A stretch of 6,839 bases of DNA from Pseudomonadota bacterium (GCA_009778425.1 WRJU01000151.1:1-6839); one strand, 5' to 3'; positions 1 to 6,689 are shown, counted from the stretch's first letter. The notes: generated from the sequence alone by a model not told the origin. Made by a program: numbers and translations.

Positions 1-446
1 AAGATCACAACGCCGGTCACCCAGATCAGTTCGCGCGGCTTGCGGTAGGAACCGTAGAGCATGCCCCGGAACATGTGCAGGTAGATGGCGATGAAGAAGG
101 CCGAAGCGCCGGTGGAGTGCATGTACCGGATCAGCCAGCCGCCGGGAACGTCGCGCATGATGTACTCAACGCTGGCAAAAGCGATTGGGATGCCGGAAGC
201 GTTGAGCGTACCGTCGGGCTTGTAGTGCATGACCAGGAAAATCCCGGTCACGAACTGGATGATGAGTACCAGGAGGGAGATGATCCCGAAGAAGTACCAG
301 AAGTTGAAATTCTTCGGCGCATAGTACTCAGACATATGCGTCTTCCACATGGAGGTCAGCGGGAAGCGGGCGTCAAACCACTCCAGCAGGTTGCCGAGGC
401 GTGAGCCGTCCGACTGGTATTTTGGGAAACTGCTGTTCGCGGCCAT
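1..446 (-). CDS. petB: Cytochrome b of the cytochrome bc1 complex, N-terminal part (runs off the left edge)
   Basis: This is the membrane-embedded cytochrome b subunit of ubiquinol:cytochrome c oxidoreductase (complex III), which carries two b hemes and the quinol oxidation and reduction sites. Only the first 148 codons are in the window; the frame is still open at base 1. The start is ATG at 446-444, preceded by a strong AAGGGGG Shine-Dalgarno sequence inside the end of petA. The N-terminal region reads as a typical bacterial cytochrome b: a first membrane segment at about residues 50-73 (WYFFGIISLLVLIIQFVTG), then the loop MHYKPDGT and DVPGGWLIRYMHSTGAS. His110 (RYMHSTGAS) and His124 (YLHMFRGMLYGSY), 14 residues apart, are the expected axial heme ligands of the second helix; their partners lie beyond the edge. 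It directly follows petA with a three-base gap, so the two are surely cotranscribed. Identification is very secure; the gene is cut by the window rather than broken. Confidence 0.97.
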   Translation of the reverse strand, partial: MAANSSFPKYQSDGSRLGNLLEWFDARFPLTSMWKTHMSEYYAPKNFNFWYFFGIISLLVLIIQFVTGIFLVMHYKPDGTLNASGIPIAFASVEYIMRDVPGGWLIRYMHSTGASAFFIAIYLHMFRGMLYGSYRKPRELIWVTGVVI

Positions 447-449
447 GCT

Positions 450-1058
450 TTAAGCCCCCTTGGAATCGTTGGAATCTTCGCCAATGATGATGGAGGTATC
501 GGAAAGATACTTGTGTGGCGGAATTTCGAGATTGGTTGGCGCCGGCTGGCTCTTGAACACGCGCCCGGCAAGGTCGAACATCGAACCGTGGCAGGGGCAG
601 AGGAACCCGCCCGCCCAATCCGCCACCATGCCTTCGGCGTTGCCGGTCTTGAGCTTGTCGGACGGCGAGCAGCCGAGGTGGGTACAGATACCGATAGCGA
701 CGAGGTACTCGTCCTTGATCGCGCGGGTCGGGGTTTTGGTGTAGCCGGGCTGGTCGGACTTTTCGGAACCCGGATCGCTGAGCTTTTCCTCGACGGCTTT
801 CAGCGAAGCAAGCATTTCCGGTGTGCGGCGCAGAATCCACACCGGCTTGCCGCGCCATTTCACCACGGTCTTTTCGCCGGGAGCGAGTTTGCCAATATCC
901 ACGATGACCGGCGCACCGATGGCCTTTGCCCGTTCCGATGGAGCCAGGCTGGCGACGAACGGCACTGCAGCAGCCGCCACGGCAGCACCGCCGACCGCAG
1001 AGGTCGCTATCAGGAGATTCCTGCGTTCGCTATCGCAGTCTTGCTTTTGATCACTCAT
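450..1058 (-). CDS. petA: Rieske iron-sulfur subunit of the cytochrome bc1 complex
   Basis: This 202-residue protein is the [2Fe-2S] subunit that takes an electron from ubiquinol and passes it to cytochrome c1. Both Rieske motifs are present: CTHLGC at residues 125-130 and CPCHGS at 154-159. By family knowledge Cys125, His127, Cys154 and His157 bind the cluster, and Cys130 with Cys156 form the stabilising disulfide. The N-terminus has an RR pair (residues 12-13, ERRNLL) followed by an Ala/Val-rich hydrophobic segment to about residue 38, which fits a Tat-dependent signal that stays as the membrane anchor. The downstream GxPAP-type segment is seen as SQPAPTNLEIPPHKY. The length is normal for betaproteobacterial Rieske proteins. 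The start ATG at 1058 has a GAGGAAAAGG Shine-Dalgarno sequence just upstream (AGGA seven bases away). petB follows at once; petC is expected after petB. A probable own promoter lies upstream in the gap to leuA. Confidence 0.97.
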   Translation of the reverse strand: MSDQKQDCDSERRNLLIATSAVGGAAVAAAAVPFVASLAPSERAKAIGAPVIVDIGKLAPGEKTVVKWRGKPVWILRRTPEMLASLKAVEEKLSDPGSEKSDQPGYTKTPTRAIKDEYLVAIGICTHLGCSPSDKLKTGNAEGMVADWAGGFLCPCHGSMFDLAGRVFKSQPAPTNLEIPPHKYLSDTSIIIGEDSNDSKGA

Positions 1059-1105
1059 GACCTTTTCCTCTGTCCGGAGGGGACGAAATATGGGAAAACA
1101 ACGGA

Positions 1106-1111
1106 ATTATA
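1106..1111 (-). promoter_or_regulatory. Candidate -10 box of the petAB(C) operon
   Basis: The minus strand carries a perfect TATAAT 47 bases upstream of the petA ATG, which would give a 5' leader of roughly 40 bases. No convincing -35 hexamer sits 16-18 bases further upstream (the best is around CCCGTT), so this may be an activated promoter or a chance match. The sequence ATTATAAT is symmetric and also reads TATAAT on the plus strand. Context favours the minus strand, because the 198-base gap separates leuA from an operon that needs its own start. Confidence 0.4.
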
Positions 1112-1164
1112 ATCCATCAGACGTCTTTAACGGGAGTAGTAGGCCATTTTGCCTTGCGACGCAC

Positions 1165-1207
1165 AAAAAGAAAGGATGCGCGGCTTCACTGCCGAGGTGA
1201 CCGGCAG
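1165..1207 (-). terminator. Possible weak terminator after leuA
   Basis: On the minus strand, 50 bases past the leuA stop, a perfect six-base-pair stem CTGCCG/CGGCAG (1207-1202 with 1194-1189, seven-base loop) is followed after 15 bases by a T-rich run, TTTCTTTTT (1173-1165). The gap between stem and T-run is too long for a textbook intrinsic terminator, so this is only a candidate. Its position between leuA and the pet promoter suits the role. Confidence 0.3.
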
Positions 1208-1256
1208 GTTCGTGAGGGAGCCGTTCATTCAGACATCTGGCTCGCGCGCATTCCCC

Positions 1257-2792
1257 CTATAACTGCGGATTCAGCTTCTCGCCGCCCGTGTGCAGCTTGT
1301 TGAGCGCGTTTAGGTAAGCCTTGACCGAGGCAACGATGATGTCGGTATCTGCCCCCTGCCCGTTGACGATGCGCCCGTCGCGCGCGAGCCGCACAGTGAC
1401 TTCGCCTTGGGCGTCGGTTCCGGTGGTGATGGCGTTGACGGAATAGAGCAACAAATGGCTGCCGCTTTCGGCAATGGCCTCGATGGCCTTGAACGCGGCG
1501 TCGACGGGGCCGGAACCGGCAGCGCGGCTGTGGGTTTCCCTGCCGCCAGCGGAGAGGGTGATCTCGGCTTGCGGGGTTTCGCCGGTTTCCGAGTGGAAGC
1601 GCGTCGAAACCAGGCGGAAGTGCTCCTGCTCGGGCGCGACCGCCTCATCGCTCATCAGGGCGTGGAGGTCTTCATCGAAAATCTCATGCTTCTTGTCGGC
1701 CAGTTCCTTGAAGCGCGCGAAAGCGGTGTTGAGCCGTTCTTCGGAACCGGTCTCGATGCCGATTTCCTGCAAACGGGCGCGGAAAGCGTTACGGCCTGAG
1801 TGTTTGCCCAATACCAGCTTGTTCGCGCCCCAACCGACATCTTCGGCACGCATGATTTCGTAGGTTTCGCGGCTTTTGAGCACACCGTCCTGATGAATGC
1901 CCGCTTCATGGGCGAAGGCGTTCGCGCCGACGATGGCCTTGTTGGGCTGTACCGGGTAGCCGGTAATTTGCGAGACGAGCCGCGAGGCGGGCACGATCTG
2001 GGTCGTGTCGATGCAGGTCTGTACGGGGAACACGTCGGCGCGGGTACGCACCGCCATGACGATTTCTTCAAGCGAGGCGTTGCCCGCGCGTTCCCCCAGC
2101 CCGTTGATCGTACATTCCACCTGCCGCGCGCCCGCCACAACGGCGGCGAGCGAGTTGGCGACGGCCAGCCCGAGGTCGTTGTGGCAATGCACCGACCAGA
2201 TCACCTTGTCGGCATTGGGCACTCGCTCAATCAGCGTACGCAGGGTGGCGGCATATTGCTTGGGAATGTTGTAGCCGACGGTATCGGGCACATTGATGGT
2301 TTTGGCTCCGGCGCGGATGGCCGCATCGAAGATGCGCACGAGAAAATCGATTTCGGAGCGTCCGGCATCCTCGGCGGAGAATTCGACATCATCGGTATAT
2401 TGGCGCGCCCAGCCAATCGCCTTGACCGCCTGTTCGATGACCTGGTCGGGAGCCATACGGAGCTTTTTCTCCATATGGATGGGGCTGGTGGCAATGAAGG
2501 TGTGAATCCTCTTGCGCGCCGCCGGGGCGATGGCTTCGCCGGCACGGGCGATGTCCTGCTCGCTGGCGCGGGAAAGCCCGCACACGACGGACTCCCGGAT
2601 GGCTCCGGCAATGGCGCGCACGGCCTCGAAATCGCCGGGAGACGCCGCCGGAAAACCCGCCTCGATCACGTCGACGCGCATCCGCTCCAGTTGGCGGGCG
2701 ATACGCAGTTTTTCCTCCTGCGTCATCGACGCGCCGGGGCTTTGCTCGCCGTCGCGCAGGGTAGTGTCGAAAATGATCAATGCGTCTTTCAT
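1257..2792 (-). CDS. leuA: 2-isopropylmalate synthase
   Basis: This 511-residue cytoplasmic enzyme catalyses the first committed step of leucine synthesis, joining acetyl-CoA to 2-ketoisovalerate to give 2-isopropylmalate. The TIM-barrel domain begins with FDTTLRDGEQSPG (residues 8-20), whose Asp14 is an expected metal ligand. It continues through HCHNDLG (202-208, metal-binding His202 and His204), GLGERAGN (231-238, Asn238) and AGIHQDG (297-303). A linker region follows at about 330-385. The C-terminal LeuA allosteric domain (about 388-505) includes SGPVDAAFKAIE and the Val/Ala-rich dimer core; in this family it mediates leucine feedback inhibition. The length matches the long bacterial LeuA type. 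I chose the ATG at 2792 because homologues start just before the DTTLRDGEQ strand and a CAGGA Shine-Dalgarno sequence lies eight bases upstream. The frame stays open back to 2951, but that extension overlaps the dsbC end and is unlike any LeuA. No leuB, leuC or leuD is nearby in the window. The stop is TAG at 1259-1257. Confidence 0.97.
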   Translation of the reverse strand: MKDALIIFDTTLRDGEQSPGASMTQEEKLRIARQLERMRVDVIEAGFPAASPGDFEAVRAIAGAIRESVVCGLSRASEQDIARAGEAIAPAARKRIHTFIATSPIHMEKKLRMAPDQVIEQAVKAIGWARQYTDDVEFSAEDAGRSEIDFLVRIFDAAIRAGAKTINVPDTVGYNIPKQYAATLRTLIERVPNADKVIWSVHCHNDLGLAVANSLAAVVAGARQVECTINGLGERAGNASLEEIVMAVRTRADVFPVQTCIDTTQIVPASRLVSQITGYPVQPNKAIVGANAFAHEAGIHQDGVLKSRETYEIMRAEDVGWGANKLVLGKHSGRNAFRARLQEIGIETGSEERLNTAFARFKELADKKHEIFDEDLHALMSDEAVAPEQEHFRLVSTRFHSETGETPQAEITLSAGGRETHSRAAGSGPVDAAFKAIEAIAESGSHLLLYSVNAITTGTDAQGEVTVRLARDGRIVNGQGADTDIIVASVKAYLNALNKLHTGGEKLNPQL

Positions 2793-2851
2793 GGTGTCGA
2801 TCCTGTGAAACCGGGCAGGGAAAACCACGCCGCCAGGGCAATGATCAGCAT
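2789..2851 (-). other. Tiny open frame overlapping the leuA start (possible leader peptide)
   Basis: A 20-codon frame starts at ATG 2851-2849 and stops with TGA at 2791-2789, overlapping the leuA ATG in an ATGA junction. The predicted peptide is very hydrophobic (begins MLIIALAAWF, ends TGSTP) and has three Leu codons, all CTG and not clustered. No good Shine-Dalgarno sequence precedes it, and I see no clear terminator/antiterminator pair behind it. It could couple translation to leuA, act as a short leader, or be chance. I list it as a possibility and not as a proven gene. Confidence 0.2.
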
Positions 2852-2868
2852 AACAGCTATCTTGACGC

Positions 2869-3687
2869 TTACCTGCTCTCTTCGACGGAAATACCCACCA
2901 ATATCTGTTCCAGGTCTTCTGCTGCGCGATAGCCGACGATACGCGACCCATCGGAAAAGAACAGGACGGGGGTGCCGGTCACGCGCAATTTCTTGCCCAG
3001 TTCCAGGTTGCGGTCAATGACGGCGCTGTCGCAATCACGCGCTTCCGGCGCCTTGCCGCCGACGATCCAATTCGTCCAGGCGGCGGCCTTGTTTTCGGCG
3101 CACCAGATATGGCGCGATTTGCTTATGGAATCGTCTGAAAGCATCGGGTAGAGGAAAGTGTAGAGGGTGACGTTCTTCACTTTTTGCAGTTCCTTGCCCA
3201 AGTGCTTGCAGTAACTGCAATTGGGGTCTTCAAACGTCACGATGACCCGTTTGCCGTTGCCGTTTATGCGCTTGACCGCCTGTTCCAGGGGCAGGGACTT
3301 GAAATCGATGCGGGAGAGTTTGTCGAGGCGCTCGCCGGTCAGATTCTGCCGTGTCTCGGCATCGATGATGTTTCCGAGGATGAAGAAACTCACTGCCTTG
3401 TCGGTGTAAAACAATTCGCCGTTGGTCAGCACGACTTCATAGAGCCCGCCTTGCGGAATACGGGATACCGATTCCACCACGGATTCGGGCACGCCAAGGA
3501 AAACCGCAACGCCTTTGCGTATCCTGTCTTCAATTTTACGTTCCTCTGCGGCGATTTTGCGTGCCCTGGCTTCATTGCCTTTGCGTACCTCAGCTTTGGC
3601 ATGCGCCGACGGAATGGCGGATGAGACTATTGCGGCTATTGCCAGCAGGAAAAACGTGGCGCGGAACGGGCGGAAGGTGAAAGCCAT
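2869..3687 (-). CDS. dsbC: Periplasmic thiol:disulfide interchange protein, DsbC family
   Basis: This 272-residue thioredoxin-fold protein belongs to the DsbC/DsbG family, which reshuffles wrong disulfides in periplasmic proteins and is kept reduced by DsbD. Residues 1-30 form a Sec signal peptide (FRATFFLLAIAAIVSSAIPS) with likely cleavage after AHA. After a highly charged stretch (about 31-58) comes the DsbC N-terminal dimerisation domain (about 59-115, including GLYEVVLTNGELFYTD). Next are the linker helix and the catalytic domain, with FEDPNCSYCK holding the CXXC active site (Cys157, Cys160). A second Cys pair (Cys196 in HIWCAENKAA and Cys219) matches the structural disulfide of DsbC. The cis-proline is Pro240 in VTGTP. 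The start ATG at 3687 has GGAG six bases upstream. It lies 42 bases after the antiporter gene and probably shares its transcript. The active-site dipeptide Ser-Tyr differs from Gly-Tyr in E. coli DsbC and Pro-Tyr in DsbG. The symbol is by family; DsbC fits better than DsbG. Confidence 0.9.
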   Translation of the reverse strand: MAFTFRPFRATFFLLAIAAIVSSAIPSAHAKAEVRKGNEARARKIAAEERKIEDRIRKGVAVFLGVPESVVESVSRIPQGGLYEVVLTNGELFYTDKAVSFFILGNIIDAETRQNLTGERLDKLSRIDFKSLPLEQAVKRINGNGKRVIVTFEDPNCSYCKHLGKELQKVKNVTLYTFLYPMLSDDSISKSRHIWCAENKAAAWTNWIVGGKAPEARDCDSAVIDRNLELGKKLRVTGTPVLFFSDGSRIVGYRAAEDLEQILVGISVEESR

Positions 3688-3729
3688 ATTGGTCTCCGGA
3701 CGGAATGAACGAGTGTCCGTGCTTATCTA

Positions 3730-5421
3730 TCAGTGATGACGGGGTTCCGGATGATGAGCCACGGAAAGGATGTCGATCCTGTCCATCAGCCGCCTGAACA
3801 CATCGTCTGAAATATGACGGGTTTGAGCGAGACGTGCAATGGTGTCACGTTCCGCCTTTAGTGCAATTTGCCGCAGTTTGAGTTCGATGCCGTCCGCGTT
3901 GCGCAGGGATTGCCCATTATCGACGGCGTATGGCTCGTCGGCGAACCGGTATCTATAAGCATCGATCACCCGCTGGGCAGCCTGAGTGTAAAGCCCGGTC
4001 TCATCGGGATCGGGGTCGTTTATCGCCATTTCGTGACCGGCTTCTTCAACGGCCTTGATGGCTGCTGCCGCCGCTGCGCGGATGGCATTTTCCTCCTTGC
4101 GCTTCTCGGCGGAAACTTCGGGTACGCTCATCGCCCGTCCCCGCAACAGCCAGGGCAGCAAAACGCTTGCGGAAACGAGCGAAATCAGAATGACCATCGC
4201 CGCAAGGAAGATGGCTTGATCCCGCGCCGGAAACGGCGAACCATCGTGCTTCATCACCAAGGGCAGGGACAGGACGCCCGCCAGCGTGACCGCCCCGCGC
4301 ACCCCGGCCAGCGACATCACCGGCACGATGCGCGAGTCGACCTCATCGATCTCATCATTAGCCCTGTTTCCCGAACGGCGGGAAAAGAACAGCATCAGGC
4401 GTAGCGAAACCCATACCCAGACGTAACGCAGGCCGATAAGGGCGGCGGTCATCACCAACGCGCAAACGATCAGCCACACACTGCTCGCCCCATATCCCCC
4501 TGCCTCTCCCGCTGTGTTCATGGCGCGGCTCACGATGGCGGGCAATTGCTCCCCGAGCAGCACGAACATGAGGCCATTGAGGGCAAAGCGCGCCATATCC
4601 CATACGGCAGTGCGCTGAACCCGCGTCGCCGCCATGGCCCGGCCACTCAACTCGATATAGCTCATGGTGATCCCCGCCGCCACCGCGGCAAGAATCCCGG
4701 AGGCATGAAGGGTCTCAGCCGCCAGATATGCGCCAAACGGTATCATCAGGTTGGTCAGGATGGCCGCACCGCTTTCCTCGCCCCAACGTCGGGATAGCCA
4801 GAAGTGCGCGTAGTTGATGGCCAACGCCGCCGCGATGCCGAGCGCCACACCGCCCACCGCCATCCATAAAAAAGTCAGGGAAGCATTTCCCAGCGAAAAC
4901 AGGCCGGTCGCCGCCGCTACGACCGCGAAACGGAAACATACCAAGCCGGAAGCATCGTTCAGCAATGATTCGCCTTCGAGGATGTGCATCAGGCGTTTCG
5001 GCATCGGGCAGCGCGAAACGATGGATGACACCGCCACCGGGTCGGTAGGCGACACCACCGCCGCCAGCGCGAAAGCCACGGGCAGCGGCATGCCCGGAAC
5101 CAGCCAGTAAATCAGGAAACCCACGCCAAGCACGGTGAAAATCACCAAGCCGAGGGCCAGGCTGATGACAATGACTTTATCGTGGAGCAGGCTGGCCTTG
5201 GGAATCCGCCATCCATCGAGGAAAAGCAGCGGCGGCAAAAAGACAAAGAGAAAGATTTCCGATTTCAGTTCGACCGTGCTGTCCGACAGTATGGCGGCAA
5301 TCAGGACGCCGAGCGTGATCTGCGCCAGCGGCAAGGGAACGGAAAACGGCAGCGCCCGCGCCAGATAGCTGCTGGCAACCACCGCCAATAACATGATCAA
5401 TACAACTTCGATTGAGTGCAT
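3730..5421 (-). CDS. Sodium/proton antiporter, CPA1 (NhaP/YjcE-like) family
   Basis: This 563-residue inner-membrane protein belongs to the monovalent cation:proton antiporter-1 family, which exchanges external protons for internal Na+ or K+ to control pH and salt balance. About twelve hydrophobic segments span residues 4-427. Family landmarks in order are FLPPLLFLDGW (61-71), the ion-binding-site motif VVSPTDPVAV (122-131, Asp127), LEGESLLNDASGLV (148-161, with Glu149, Asn155 and Asp156), LLGEQLP (288-294) and GVRGAVTLAGVLSLP (373-387, Arg375). A hydrophilic tail of about 135 residues (428-563), rich in Glu, Arg and Ala, follows and should lie in the cytoplasm. The overall layout resembles E. 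coli YjcE. I chose ATG at 5421 rather than the upstream in-frame ATG at 5478, because a membrane helix starts at once and AGGA lies seven bases upstream; the extra 19 residues look like leader sequence. Whether it prefers Na+ or K+ cannot be read from the sequence, so I give no symbol. Confidence 0.92.
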   Translation of the reverse strand: MHSIEVVLIMLLAVVASSYLARALPFSVPLPLAQITLGVLIAAILSDSTVELKSEIFLFVFLPPLLFLDGWRIPKASLLHDKVIVISLALGLVIFTVLGVGFLIYWLVPGMPLPVAFALAAVVSPTDPVAVSSIVSRCPMPKRLMHILEGESLLNDASGLVCFRFAVVAAATGLFSLGNASLTFLWMAVGGVALGIAAALAINYAHFWLSRRWGEESGAAILTNLMIPFGAYLAAETLHASGILAAVAAGITMSYIELSGRAMAATRVQRTAVWDMARFALNGLMFVLLGEQLPAIVSRAMNTAGEAGGYGASSVWLIVCALVMTAALIGLRYVWVWVSLRLMLFFSRRSGNRANDEIDEVDSRIVPVMSLAGVRGAVTLAGVLSLPLVMKHDGSPFPARDQAIFLAAMVILISLVSASVLLPWLLRGRAMSVPEVSAEKRKEENAIRAAAAAAIKAVEEAGHEMAINDPDPDETGLYTQAAQRVIDAYRYRFADEPYAVDNGQSLRNADGIELKLRQIALKAERDTIARLAQTRHISDDVFRRLMDRIDILSVAHHPEPRHH

Positions 5422-5478
5422 CCTGCGTTCCTGAATACGCTTCGGGTTCAATTCTCGCAATGAGCAGCGGAGTGACAC

Positions 5479-5502
5479 AAAAAAACAGCCATGCCGTGCA
5501 TG
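5479..5502 (-). terminator. Possible intrinsic terminator after rdgC
   Basis: In the 97-base gap after the rdgC stop, the minus strand has a short stem CATGC/GCATG (5502-5498 with 5494-5490) with a three-base loop. Four bases later there is a run of seven T (5485-5479). The stem is short, so efficiency is doubtful, but position and T-run fit termination between rdgC and the antiporter gene. Confidence 0.35.
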
Positions 5503-5518
5503 CGGAAGAGGGACAAAG

Positions 5519-6409
5519 TCAGTTCAACTCTCCACCCAGTACCTCGACCAACGCGGGCAGCAAACGTGAAAGCTCACCGGTCATCAGGGCAAATTCTGCA
5601 TCGAACAGGGCTTCGGCATCGTCTTCGTTGCCGAGTTCTTCCCGCACCGTGTCGAGGAAATCGAGGCGCTTGAGTTCGAGTTTTTCCGTCAGCACGAAAC
5701 TCACCCGGTCATTGAACGTCAGCGCCAGACGGGTAGGCATCTTTCCGGCGGCGAGATGATCTTTGATTTCGCTGCCATCGAGCGGGTGGTGGGCATAACG
5801 CACCGTTGCCTTCTCTTCACTGACCGAGCGCAATTCGCAATCCTGATCGACAGTAAAACCTGGGGGCGCTTCGCCCGCCAGCCAATCGGCCATCGCCGAA
5901 CTGGGTGAGCGGGCTGGGCGTAACAGCGCAAGCGGAAAATCATCGAGAGTCTGACGCAGGCATTCAAGCGCCTCCTCAGCCCGCGCCGCACTCGCCGCGT
6001 CAATGCCAAGCCAGCCATCCACCGGGTCGATCCACACCCAGGTACGGCGCTGGCGGATGAAGGCGCGAGGCAGCAATTCCTGGGCGACCTGTTCGCGCAG
6101 TTCTTTCATCTGCCCACGCCCCGGCTTGTAACCTTGCTTCTCGGCAAGCGTTGCCGCGCGAACCTCCGCCTCCTGGCGCACCACCGAAGCTGGCAACAGG
6201 CGCGACTCCACGCCAAGCGCAATCAACCATTGCCCCCCGACCGCATGCAACAGGGCACCGTCACCACAAGGCGATACCCAACCACGCGATTCCATGTCCT
6301 GGCTACCGCACGGTTGTAGCGGGCGGGTATTCAGGCATGCCTCAAGCTGTGCGGAAGTGATTCCCCACCCTGCCGGAAGGCGGTAAGGCTGAAGGTTCCT
6401 GAACCACAT
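5519..6409 (-). CDS. rdgC: Recombination-associated protein RdgC
   Basis: RdgC is a ring-forming, non-specific DNA-binding protein of the nucleoid that modulates RecA, by family knowledge blocking RecA loading and strand exchange; in Neisseria it takes part in pilin variation. The 296-residue protein is close to the 303 residues of E. coli RdgC. Conserved blocks recognised from memory are MWFRNLQPYRL (1-11), CGSQDMESRGW (34-44), LLPRAFIR (112-119), WIDPVDGWLGID (126-137), AGKMPTRLALTF (221-232), LELKRLDFLD (244-253), FDAEFALMTGEL (269-280) and the C-terminal LGGE. The ATG at 6409 fits the family N-terminus and has AAGGA eight bases upstream (6422-6418). The frame is open back to 6499, but that 30-codon extension matches no RdgC and covers a hairpin and AT-rich DNA. 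It is the gene nearest to the origin-like region and reads away from it. A 97-base gap separates its stop from the antiporter start. Confidence 0.96.
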   Translation of the reverse strand: MWFRNLQPYRLPAGWGITSAQLEACLNTRPLQPCGSQDMESRGWVSPCGDGALLHAVGGQWLIALGVESRLLPASVVRQEAEVRAATLAEKQGYKPGRGQMKELREQVAQELLPRAFIRQRRTWVWIDPVDGWLGIDAASAARAEEALECLRQTLDDFPLALLRPARSPSSAMADWLAGEAPPGFTVDQDCELRSVSEEKATVRYAHHPLDGSEIKDHLAAGKMPTRLALTFNDRVSFVLTEKLELKRLDFLDTVREELGNEDDAEALFDAEFALMTGELSRLLPALVEVLGGELN

Positions 6410-6417
6410 AAAAATAT

Positions 6418-6422
6418 TCCTT
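6418..6422 (-). promoter_or_regulatory. Shine-Dalgarno sequence that fixes the rdgC start
   Basis: AAGGA on the minus strand lies eight bases from ATG 6409. It decides for this start against the in-frame ATG at 6499, which would add 30 residues unlike other RdgC proteins. Confidence 0.75.
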
Positions 6423-6480
6423 GTTAATGCAATTTTTGGAATGAGAAAATCCACCGGAAGAACTTCAACGGGCAGATAGT

Positions 6481-6517
6481 CTGTAGAGGAACCACGCATT
6501 TTAACGGTTTCCTACAG
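6481..6517. repeat. Imperfect inverted repeat (hairpin) upstream of rdgC
   Basis: CTGTAGAGGAACC (6481-6493) pairs with GGTTTCCTACAG (6506-6517) to give a 12-base-pair stem with one bulged A and one G-T pair, around a 12-base loop that is mostly AT. No T-run follows on either strand, so it does not look like a terminator. It lies about 70 bases upstream of the rdgC start and next to the AT-rich segment. It may be an operator for rdgC or a structural element of the origin. The half-site CTGTAGGAA occurs again at 6735-6743. Confidence 0.5.
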
Positions 6518-6570
6518 TAGAAAAAGTAACTTCCAACGATCTTCCATAGGAACAGCAATGTTGTTCTTCT

Positions 6571-6610
6571 GTTTTTATAACTGTTTAATTTATAAAAGAA
6601 GTTTATGTAT
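6571..6610. other. AT-rich segment, candidate DNA unwinding element
   Basis: Thirty-four of these 40 bases are A or T, with several TTTATAA and TTTAAT-like runs. It ends 16 bases before the nearest perfect DnaA box, separated by the GC-richer CAGGCCGTTTCC. This order (DnaA box, GC-richer spacer, AT-rich DNA) resembles the basal unwinding part of known origins. It could also supply -10 elements for a promoter towards rdgC. Confidence 0.5.
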
Positions 6611-6626
6611 ACAACAGGCCGTTTCC

Positions 6627-6635
6627 TGTGGATAA
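6627..6635 (-). promoter_or_regulatory. DnaA box, perfect consensus
   Basis: TTATCCACA is read on the minus strand. It is the box closest to the AT-rich segment and points towards it. Confidence 0.7.
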
Positions 6636-6680
6636 ACCATACGTCCCTTGCTGCACCGCCATTTTTTGCACTGGGCAAGC

Positions 6681-6689
6681 TGTTGATAA
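6681..6689 (-). promoter_or_regulatory. DnaA box, one mismatch
   Basis: TTATCAACA is read on the minus strand, one base away from the consensus TTATCCACA, 54 bases from the first box and in the same orientation. Confidence 0.5.

Noticed and set aside
513..1112. 199-codon plus-strand frame opposite petA
   Set aside because: Shadow of the Rieske gene; no family features and no sensible ribosome binding site.
2793..2868. Promoter for leuA between dsbC and leuA
   Set aside because: Only a weak TATGCT-like hexamer without a partner -35 was found, so I do not report a promoter there.
1800..3020. 406-codon open frame on the plus strand opposite leuA and the dsbC end
   Set aside because: It is the mirror of leuA codon bias in GC-rich DNA; the protein is Gly/Arg/His-rich with no recognisable family, and the opposite strand holds well-conserved genes throughout.
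3868..4404. 178-codon plus-strand frame opposite the antiporter
   Set aside because: Low-complexity Arg/Gln/His-rich translation, antisense to a conserved membrane protein gene.
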